Positions 1-6,302 of a stretch of 64,000 nucleotides of DNA are shown here, one piece after another; the first letter of the stretch is position 1; the number at the start of each line of letters is the position of its first letter. The notes beneath the pieces were generated by a model. It ran no database searches. It was not told the DNA's origin and saw nothing but the letters and a program-made list of their open reading frames with translations. The stretch lies in contig NZ_JBDOQP010000001.1 in NCBI RefSeq assembly GCF_039839275.1, positions 1,240,001-1,304,000 of the forward strand. Direction: 5' to 3'. Position numbers and translations under genes: made by a program. Source of the DNA: Aerobium sp039839275 (lineage in GTDB: Bacteria > Pseudomonadota > Alphaproteobacteria > Rhizobiales > Rhizobiaceae).

Positions 1-310
1 GTTCCTTGTGCCATTCGTGCCGTTGGCCGGACCCGTGTTGCGCGACGTCAATGCAATGGCGACGTGGTCGCTCGTCTTCCAGTCGGTCTACATCGTCGCG
101 GTGACCTATGTGCTATGGTTCTGGCTGATGCGCCGCTATCCGGCTGCCGGCTTGTCCAGTTTTGCCTTTCTGACGCCTGCTTTCGGTGTTCTCAGTGGCG
201 GCCTGCTGTTGAACGAGCCGCTATCAATGCGCATCTTCGTGGCGCTGGCCCTCATCGCTATCGGGCTGGCGGTGGTCAACAGGCCCGTACGGCGCACATT
301 GCCGGGCTGA
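1..310 (+). CDS. EamA/DMT-family permease, C-terminal fragment
   Basis: This is the last ~102 codons of a membrane permease whose start lies before the window; the frame is open from base 2. Three hydrophobic helices are visible, and the stretch GLLLNEPLS followed by a helix and a basic tail (NRPVRRTLPG) is the usual end of the second EamA repeat of drug/metabolite transporters. The substrate cannot be told. The gene ends 29 bp before the ATP12-family gene in the same orientation, so the two may be cotranscribed. A second, complete EamA protein lies at 26979-27893. Confidence 0.8.
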   Translation, partial: FLVPFVPLAGPVLRDVNAMATWSLVFQSVYIVAVTYVLWFWLMRRYPAAGLSSFAFLTPAFGVLSGGLLLNEPLSMRIFVALALIAIGLAVVNRPVRRTLPG

Positions 311-339
311 CCGGAATACGACAAACCCAGGACCAGACG

Positions 340-1137
340 ATGCGCGACCTCCTCAACGATCTCGAAGCGGGCCACTTCCTATCCGATCCGGATCCCGTTC
401 GCAGGGCGCAGATCCAGATGCGCCAGCCACTCCCGAAGCGCTTCTACAAGGCCGCAACGGTGGCCGAGACACCCGAGGGCCACTCCGTGCAACTGGACGG
501 CAAGCCGATACGCACGCCGGGCAGGGCACAGCTCCTGCTGCCGACAGGCGCTGCGGCAGCGCTCGTCGCAGGCGAATTCGAAGCCCAGAAAGACACGATC
601 GATCCGGTCACGATGCCCGTCCTTCGACTGGCCAACACCGCCATCGACGGCGTTGCGAGCGATATGCAGGCCGTACTCGAAGACGTGATGCGGTTTTCGT
701 CGTCGGACATGCTCTGCTATCGCGCGGATTCGCCGGATGCCCTCGTCTCGCGTCAGGCAGAAGCGTGGGACCCGGTGCTCGACTGGGCGCACGCGACGCT
801 CGGCGCGCGATTCTTCCTTGCCGAAGGCGTCATGCATGTCGAGCAGCCGCGCGAGGCGATCGCGGCCGTCGGCCTCTGGCTGCGGCAGCGGGAAGAACCG
901 TTCCGCCTGTCTGCCATCCATCTCATGACGACGCTGACGGGGTCGGCGTTGATCGCATTGGCGACGGAAGCGCGGGCAATCGATCCCGATACCGCGTGGA
1001 CGGCCGCCCATGTCGATGAGGACTGGACGATCGAGCACTGGGGCGAAGACGCCGAAGCAAGCCTGCGCCGCGCGTTGCGGCGGCGAGACTTCGACGCCGC
1101 GGTGGCACTCGCCCGTTCAGTGGACGCAACGGCCTGA
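340..1137 (+). CDS. ATP12-family F1-ATPase assembly chaperone
   Basis: A 265-aa protein of the ATP12 family. In mitochondria ATP12 binds the F1 alpha subunit during ATP synthase assembly, and alphaproteobacteria carry the homologue. The N-terminal part has RFYKAATV, a beta-rich stretch with LDGKPIRTPGRAQL, then TMPVLRLANTAID. The C-terminal part is helical and includes SSSDMLCYRAD and the WTIEHWGED segment typical of the family. The frame is open further upstream to position 64, but ATG 340 gives the normal family N-terminus (MRDLLNDL) and clears the upstream permease gene. Function is inferred from the family. Confidence 0.87.
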   Translation: MRDLLNDLEAGHFLSDPDPVRRAQIQMRQPLPKRFYKAATVAETPEGHSVQLDGKPIRTPGRAQLLLPTGAAAALVAGEFEAQKDTIDPVTMPVLRLANTAIDGVASDMQAVLEDVMRFSSSDMLCYRADSPDALVSRQAEAWDPVLDWAHATLGARFFLAEGVMHVEQPREAIAAVGLWLRQREEPFRLSAIHLMTTLTGSALIALATEARAIDPDTAWTAAHVDEDWTIEHWGEDAEASLRRALRRRDFDAAVALARSVDATA

Positions 1138-1183
1138 GGCCTAATAGAATAGACCTCACGCACTGAGTGAAACCAGCAAAGAA

Positions 1184-1209
1184 GGGCCGGCGCGTTTCCG
1201 CGCCGGCCC
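1184..1209. terminator. Bidirectional terminator between the ATP12-family gene and glnA
   Basis: A perfect 11-bp GC-rich stem (1184-1194 with 1199-1209) closes a 4-base TTTC loop. It lies between the converging ends of the ATP12-family gene and glnA. T-rich flanks are present on both sides (TATTTCATTTC to the right; TTCTTT on the minus strand to the left), so it can serve both transcripts. Confidence 0.8.
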
Positions 1210-1236
1210 TATTTCATTTCGATCGTCTCGGAAGGA

Positions 1237-2646
1237 TCAGACCGAATAGTACATGTCGTACTCGACCGGGTGCGGCGTCATTTCGAAGCGCATCACCTCA
1301 GCCATCTTCAGCTCGATGTAGGCGTCGATCTGGTCGTCGTCGAACACGCCACCAGCCTTGAGGAAGCCGCGGTCCTTGTCGAGGCTCTGCAGGGCTTCGC
1401 GCAGCGAGCCGCAGACGGTCGGGATCTTCTTCAGTTCCTTTGCCGGCAGGTCGTAGAGATCCTTGTCCATGGCCTGGCCCGGATGGATCTTGTTCTTGAT
1501 GCCGTCGAGACCGGCCATCAGCATCGCGGCAAAGCCGAGATACGGGTTTGCCGTCGGGTCGGGGAAGCGAACCTCGACGCGCTTGGCCTTCGGGTTGGAG
1601 CCGAAGGGAATGCGGCACGACGCCGAGCGGTTGCGGGCCGAGTAGGCCAGCAGCACGGGGGCTTCGTAGCCCGGCACGAGGCGCTTGTACGAGTTGGTCG
1701 ACGGGTTGGTAAAGGCGTTCAGGGCCTTCGCATGCTTGATGATGCCGCCGATGTAGAACAGGCACGCTTCGGAAAGCCCTGCATATTCATTGCCTGCAAA
1801 GGTCGGCTTGCCGTCTTTCCAGATCGACTGGTGGACGTGCATGCCTGAGCCGTTGTCGCCGAAGATCGGCTTCGGCATGAAGGTTGCCGTCTTGCCATAG
1901 GCATTGGCGACCTGGTGCACGACATACTTGTAGATCTGCATCTTGTCGGCGTTGCGCACGAGCGTGTCGAACTTGATGCCGAGTTCGTGCTGAGCTGCAG
2001 CCACCTCGTGGTGGTGCTTTTCCACGACGACGCCCATCTCCGACAGGACCGTCAACATCTCCGAGCGCATGTCCTGGCAGGAATCGACCGGCGGAACCGG
2101 GAAGTAGCCGCCCTTGACGCGCGGACGATGGCCGAGGTTGCCGGTCTCGTAATCGGTGTCGTCGTTGGACGGCAGTTCGGTCGAATCGAGCTTGAAGCCG
2201 GTGTTGTATGGATCGGCCTTGTACTTGACGTCGTCGAAGACGAAGAATTCCGCCTCGGGACCGACGAAGATCGTATCGCCAATGCCTTCCGACTTCATAT
2301 AGGCCTCGGCCTTCTTGGCCGTGCCGCGCGGATCGCGATTGTAGGACTCACCAGAGACCGGATCGAGAATGTCGCAGACGACGACCATCGTGGACTGCGC
2401 GAAAAACGGATCCATGTGAGCCGTCTCGGTGTCCGGCATCAGCACCATGTCGGACTCGTTGATCGCCTTCCAGCCGCCGATGGAGGAGCCATCGAACATG
2501 ACGCCGTCAGCGAACATGTCCTCGTCGACGGCCACGACGTCCATCGTGACGTGCTGCAGCTTGCCCTTGGGGTCAGTGAAGCGCAGGTCGACGAACTTAA
2601 CGTCGTTGTCCTTGATCTGCTTCATGATGTCGTTTGCTGTCGTCAT
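1237..2646 (-). CDS. glnA: Type I glutamine synthetase
   Basis: A 469-aa GS-I enzyme that makes glutamine from glutamate, ammonia and ATP in the cytosol, as a dodecamer in this family. Visible motifs are MFDGSSIGGW near the N-terminus, the active-site stretch NGSGMHVHQS, the glutamate-binding region NSYKRLVPGYEAP, and LYDLP with Tyr398. That tyrosine is the adenylylation site used by GlnE in GS-I-beta enzymes. Length equals that of E. coli GlnA. It lies 56 bp downstream of glnB on the same strand, the conserved rhizobial glnBA operon, and ends at a strong shared terminator. Confidence 0.98.
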   Translation of the reverse strand: MTTANDIMKQIKDNDVKFVDLRFTDPKGKLQHVTMDVVAVDEDMFADGVMFDGSSIGGWKAINESDMVLMPDTETAHMDPFFAQSTMVVVCDILDPVSGESYNRDPRGTAKKAEAYMKSEGIGDTIFVGPEAEFFVFDDVKYKADPYNTGFKLDSTELPSNDDTDYETGNLGHRPRVKGGYFPVPPVDSCQDMRSEMLTVLSEMGVVVEKHHHEVAAAQHELGIKFDTLVRNADKMQIYKYVVHQVANAYGKTATFMPKPIFGDNGSGMHVHQSIWKDGKPTFAGNEYAGLSEACLFYIGGIIKHAKALNAFTNPSTNSYKRLVPGYEAPVLLAYSARNRSASCRIPFGSNPKAKRVEVRFPDPTANPYLGFAAMLMAGLDGIKNKIHPGQAMDKDLYDLPAKELKKIPTVCGSLREALQSLDKDRGFLKAGGVFDDDQIDAYIELKMAEVMRFEMTPHPVEYDMYYSV

Positions 2647-2702
2647 TTGCTGTTTCCCTGTGATGACGTTTCAGAAAAGGGTTTTTGGACGGCGTGCGTC
2701 CC

Positions 2703-3041
2703 TCAGATGGCCTCGACGCCGGTTTCGCCCGTGCGGATGCGGACGACTTCTTCGACGCTCGAGACAAAGATCTTGCCGTCGCCGATGCGTCCGGTCTGGG
2801 CCGCCTTGCGGATCGCCTCGATGGCTGCTTCGACGCTTTCGTCGGCCAGCACCACCTCGATCTTCACTTTCGGGAGGAAATCCACGACATATTCGGCGCC
2901 GCGATAGAGTTCCGTATGGCCCTTCTGACGACCGAAACCTTTCGCCTCCGTGACGGTGATGCCTTGGAGCCCGACTTCCTGAAGGGCTTCCTTCACCTCG
3001 TCGAGCTTGAACGGTTTGATGATCGCCTCGATCTTTTTCAT
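2703..3041 (-). CDS. glnB: Nitrogen regulatory protein P-II
   Basis: A 112-aa PII trimer subunit that senses 2-oxoglutarate, ATP/ADP and (through uridylylation) glutamine, and controls NtrB/NtrC and GlnE. It starts MKKIEAIIKPFKL, has Tyr51 in the T-loop stretch TELYRGAEY (the uridylylation site), and ends with the C-loop stretch IRTGETGVEAI. The frame stays open far upstream, but ATG 3041 gives the exact family N-terminus. It is the first gene of glnB-glnA and is preceded by sigma54 promoter matches about 60-85 bp upstream. Confidence 0.98.
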   Translation of the reverse strand: MKKIEAIIKPFKLDEVKEALQEVGLQGITVTEAKGFGRQKGHTELYRGAEYVVDFLPKVKIEVVLADESVEAAIEAIRKAAQTGRIGDGKIFVSSVEEVVRIRTGETGVEAI

Positions 3042-3101
3042 GCGATGGTGGCCTCCGGTAGGATAAAGACGGGTAGAACGGTCCCGCTTCGCGAAAATGC
3101 A

Positions 3102-3117
3102 AGCATGAAGCGTGCCA
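3102..3117 (-). promoter_or_regulatory. Sigma54 (RpoN) promoter of glnBA, proximal copy
   Basis: Read on the minus strand this is TGGCACG-N4-ATGCT, matching the -24/-12 consensus TGGCACG-N4-TTGCT at all but one base, with the correct 10-bp spacing between GG and GC. Transcription would start near 3091, giving a leader of about 50 nt before glnB. NtrC-activated sigma54 promoters upstream of glnBA are known in rhizobia. A weak GCA-AT-rich-TGC dyad near 3165-3184 could be an NtrC site, but it is not a good match. Confidence 0.75.
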
Positions 3118-3128
3118 AGTTCGTGCCA
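3113..3128 (-). promoter_or_regulatory. Second, overlapping sigma54-like promoter upstream of glnB
   Basis: Eleven bases upstream of the proximal promoter the minus strand reads TGGCACG-N4-TGGCA, again one mismatch from the -24/-12 consensus with correct spacing. Its -12 element is the -24 element of the proximal copy. It could be a second start site, or an RpoN holding site created by duplication of the TGGCACG box. Confidence 0.45.
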
Positions 3129-3257
3129 CGACACCGTTTGCGGGGTCAAGCGAACATGACGCAGGGCAAATCGATGATTGTGCGCCTTGCCTCGGGTTAT
3201 GCCGCCAAGGTCGTCTGCGACATCGGTTGCGGACATAGTGGAGGTTGATGAATTTTT

Positions 3258-4775
3258 ATGCAACGTGCATATGATTGGGGCACACCGATCGAACTTTTGA
3301 CGCCGGAGGAAATGGCGCGGGCCGACCTGCTTGCAATTGGCGGCGTGGACGGCGGCGGCTATCGGCTGATGTGCAACGCCGGCCTTGCGGTCGGGCGCGA
3401 ACCTGTAACCCGCTATCCGCAAGCGACAGCATTCGACGTCCTGTGTGGGCCCGGCAATAATGGCGGCGATGGCTATGTCGTTGCAAGACTGCTGCACGAA
3501 TGGGGCAGCCTCGTTAGGGTCTGGACGGACGGTGCGCCGCGCGCCGCGACTGATGCCGCGCTGGCTGCCGCAGATTGCCCGGTGACCGTTGCTCCGCTTG
3601 CCGATTTCGTGCCCTCGCCTGGGGCCGTCGTCGTCGATGCGCTCTACGGCGCTGGACTGACGCGGGCCCTGGACGGCGCTGCCTTGCAAGCGGCAAGAGC
3701 CTGCAATGCCGCCGGCTGCACCGTGGTATCGGTCGACCTCCCGTCGGGCGTATCGGGCGCCAGTGGCGTCTCGCTTGGCGACGCGTTTGCGGCGCTACTG
3801 ACCGTGACGTTCTTCCGCAGGAAGCCCGGCCATATGCTTGAGCCAGGGCGTCGCCTCTGCGGCGAGACGATCGTTGCCGATATCGGCATCGAGGGCGGTG
3901 TGCTCGATGTCGTCAAGCCGCTGGCCTTCGTCAATTCTCCCCTCAGTTGGCGCCACTCGTTTCCAAGGCCCGATCCCGACCAGCATAAATATTCGCGTGG
4001 CCACGTCGCCGTCTTCTCCGGTGGCATGATTTCGACCGGCGCAGCGCGTCTTGCAGCCATGGCTGCTGCGCGCATCGGGGCAGGGGCGGTGACCATTTAT
4101 TCACCTGCCGCCGCCATCGCCACGAATGCGGCCCATCTGACGTCGATCATGCTGCGCAAGATCGACGACGCGTCCGAACTGCGTGCGGCTCTCGCAGCGC
4201 GCGCACCCGATGCGTTCGTGCTCGGACCTGGCTTCGGGCTCGGCAGGCCTGTGCGCGAGACGGTGCTCTCATTGCTTCGCGGCACCCAAAAGGGCGTATT
4301 GGTGCTGGATGCCGATGGGCTCAGCGCATTCCGCGACGAGCCTGAAGGGCTCTTCGAAGACGCGCGGCGCTCGCGCATGGGACTGGTACTGACGCCGCAC
4401 GAGGGTGAGTTCGCGCGTCTGTTTCCCGATCTCGCCTGCAGTGACACGCTTTCAAAGCTCGACAAGGCGCGCGAAGCGGCCAATCGCGCGGGAAGCGTCG
4501 TGGTCTACAAGGGTCCCGACACGGTTATTGCCGCCCCGGATGGCCGCGCGGCGATCAATGCCAACGGTTCACCCTATCTTGCGACGGCGGGTTCCGGCGA
4601 TGTCCTGGCTGGCATGATCGCGGGACTTTGCGCACAGAATATGCCCGCGTTCGATGCAGCATGTGTCGCCGTGTGGATCCACGCCGAAGCTGCCTTACGC
4701 TTCGGCCCCGGGCTGATCGCCGAGGACCTTCCGGGCATGCTGCCACCCTTGCTTGGGGAGTTGCTAGCCGACTAA
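3258..4775 (+). CDS. nnr: Bifunctional NAD(P)HX epimerase / ADP-dependent NAD(P)HX dehydratase
   Basis: A 505-aa fusion that repairs hydrated NADH/NADPH. Residues ~1-215 are the YjeF_N epimerase domain, with LMCNAG and the nucleotide-binding loop GPGNNGGDGY. Residues ~230-505 are the carbohydrate-kinase-like dehydratase, with HKYSRGHVAVFSGG, LGPGFGLG, LTPHEGEFARLFP and the GSGDVLAGMIAG loop. ATG 3258 is the only start giving a complete first domain. Its last 12 bases overlap the end of the convergent DUF72 gene. The 216-bp gap before it also carries the divergent glnBA promoter. Confidence 0.95.
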   Translation: MQRAYDWGTPIELLTPEEMARADLLAIGGVDGGGYRLMCNAGLAVGREPVTRYPQATAFDVLCGPGNNGGDGYVVARLLHEWGSLVRVWTDGAPRAATDAALAAADCPVTVAPLADFVPSPGAVVVDALYGAGLTRALDGAALQAARACNAAGCTVVSVDLPSGVSGASGVSLGDAFAALLTVTFFRRKPGHMLEPGRRLCGETIVADIGIEGGVLDVVKPLAFVNSPLSWRHSFPRPDPDQHKYSRGHVAVFSGGMISTGAARLAAMAAARIGAGAVTIYSPAAAIATNAAHLTSIMLRKIDDASELRAALAARAPDAFVLGPGFGLGRPVRETVLSLLRGTQKGVLVLDADGLSAFRDEPEGLFEDARRSRMGLVLTPHEGEFARLFPDLACSDTLSKLDKAREAANRAGSVVVYKGPDTVIAAPDGRAAINANGSPYLATAGSGDVLAGMIAGLCAQNMPAFDAACVAVWIHAEAALRFGPGLIAEDLPGMLPPLLGELLAD

Positions 4776-5564
4776 CTCCTGGAGTGCGATGGCTCCTTGG
4801 GGAGCGCGCACCTTACCTTCATGGATGATGTAGGCGAACACGTCGCGCGGCGTCTTCTCGACCTTAGCATCGGGGTCGGCGCGCGGCAGGCTGTCGGGCA
4901 CGCCGCCCGCAGCCCATGTCTGCATGCATCTCGCCCAGCTATCGAGATCGTCCTGTGCATAGGCAGTCGGAATGTCGTCGCTGCCGCGCTGCAGCCGCGC
5001 ATAGACGAAGTCGGCCGTCACGTCCGCGATCTCGGGATAGTCGGCATGATGCGCGTAGCAGATCGCCATGCGGTATTTCCGCGCGAGTGCGACGAAGCCT
5101 GCATCGACGAAGGTCGGGTGCCGCACTTCGAGCACGTGGCGCAGCGTCAGGCCGGCATGCTTTTCCGGCAGCAGCTTCAGAAACCCTTCGAAATCCTCGG
5201 GATCGAACTTCTTGGTGTTAGCGAACTGCCAGCAGATCGGTCCCAGCTTCGGGCCGAGTTCTTCCAGCCCCTGGGCGAAGAACTTTGCCATTGATTCCCC
5301 TGCCTCGGCCAGCACCTTGCGGTTGGTGACGAAACGGTTGCCCTTGATCGAAAAGACAAAATCGTCCGGCGTCTCCTCGTTCCATTTGGCGTAGGTGGCC
5401 GGTTTGAACCCTGAATAGTAGGTGCCGTTGACCTCGATCGTCCTGACCTGGCGCGAGGCGTATTCGAGCTGCTTCTTCTTCGACAGCTTGTCGGGATAGA
5501 ACGTGCCCTCCCAAGGCTCGAAGGTCCAGCCGCCCATGCCGGCGCGGATCGTTCCGGAAGTCAC
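4764..5564 (-). CDS. DUF72 (YecE-like) family protein
   Basis: A 266-aa TIM-barrel protein of the DUF72 family, whose biochemical role is not settled. Family signatures are GMGGWTFEPWEGTFYP at the N-terminus, TIEVNGTYYSGF, FVFSIKGNRFVTN, the LGPICWQF strand and LEVRHPTF. The GTG at 5564 was chosen because it is preceded by TTGGAGGAG at good spacing; a further 26 upstream codons are open but lack family similarity. It follows the AT-rich gene at 5581-6297 after 16 bp, so uvrA, that gene and this one form one minus-strand run. Confidence 0.85.
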   Translation of the reverse strand: MTSGTIRAGMGGWTFEPWEGTFYPDKLSKKKQLEYASRQVRTIEVNGTYYSGFKPATYAKWNEETPDDFVFSIKGNRFVTNRKVLAEAGESMAKFFAQGLEELGPKLGPICWQFANTKKFDPEDFEGFLKLLPEKHAGLTLRHVLEVRHPTFVDAGFVALARKYRMAICYAHHADYPEIADVTADFVYARLQRGSDDIPTAYAQDDLDSWARCMQTWAAGGVPDSLPRADPDAKVEKTPRDVFAYIIHEGKVRAPQGAIALQELVG

Positions 5565-5580
5565 GATTTGCTCCTCCAAA

Positions 5581-6297
5581 TTAGTGGAATGCCCTATCGG
5601 CCGCGCTGTTTCCTGCGCACTCCAATGTAAGATTTGATGCATAGGCTGGATGACAGATCAATGTGGTGGATGGAACAGAAATATTCGGGAAAATATACAC
5701 GCCTTTCTGCATAAGTTGTGGTCTATCGCAATAAAATAGCGTCTCAAACCACTTTTTATGCTTGAGGCCATACATGACGACAATCGACGGCGTTGCGCGC
5801 TTGATAAAATCGCGAATTAAGGTTGCTCTCCTCTCGAATAAGAATCTGTAGTATGTTTTTCGACTGACCCTAATTTCTGGAACTCTAGTCCAATCAGCAT
5901 ACAGCCACTTATTTATAGATGGCGAGGGGAGAGGGAATAGCTCTATTGATGCCACGTCACTATCAGGACCACACCATTCATCGCGCTGGAATGCATTGAG
6001 ATCTTTGATAGGAATACCGAGTGCATTCCGGTATAGTTTTATAAGGCCCTGCCACGTATTCTGACGTCGATAGCCGGCTGTGCAGAATAGCTGCGGCATG
6101 CCTATGCGGGAATGGTATTCACGAATATCTGCCAGTCGAGGACGGCCAAGCGCCTCCCACGCATTTAGTCGTTTTGCTACCTCTTCGAGAGAGTTTCCGC
6201 CTCCTTCCTCCATCCCTATAAAGACTATTCTAGGCTTAGCGCTGCCATAGCCAAGAAAATTGAACGAGAAATCCTGAATAAGTTCGTCGTCTAGCAC
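5581..6297 (-). CDS. AT-rich gene, possible uracil-DNA glycosylase-superfamily protein
   Basis: A 238-aa protein with a GTG start. GGAG inside the last codons of uvrA lies about 10 bases upstream, and uvrA stops only 5 bp before the start, so translation may be coupled. Three spaced motifs resemble the uracil-DNA glycosylase fold: a first strand and loop RIVFIGMEEGGG (residues ~23-34), a central strand SIVVMYGLKHKKW (~170), and ICHPAYASN near the C-terminus, where UDGs have an HPS-type loop. No exact catalytic motif A is seen, so activity is uncertain. Sampled lines are about 38-40% G+C, against roughly 60-65% for the neighbours, and codon use differs. This points to recent acquisition. It could equally be an unrelated Rossmann-like protein. 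Confidence 0.6.
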   Translation of the reverse strand: MLDDELIQDFSFNFLGYGSAKPRIVFIGMEEGGGNSLEEVAKRLNAWEALGRPRLADIREYHSRIGMPQLFCTAGYRRQNTWQGLIKLYRNALGIPIKDLNAFQRDEWCGPDSDVASIELFPLPSPSINKWLYADWTRVPEIRVSRKTYYRFLFERRATLIRDFIKRATPSIVVMYGLKHKKWFETLFYCDRPQLMQKGVYIFPNISVPSTTLICHPAYASNLTLECAGNSAADRAFH

Positions 6298-6302
6298 GTT
6301 GA

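Noticed and set aside
3160..3190. NtrC-type dyad upstream of the glnBA sigma54 promoter
   Set aside because: The half-sites (GGCAAAT and ATTGTGC) align only with a gap and do not meet the GCAC-N-GTGC consensus.
2703..3689. Long N-terminal extension of the glnB frame to 3689
   Set aside because: The extension crosses the glnBA promoter and the divergent nnr gene; PII proteins start exactly at MKKIEAIIKPF.
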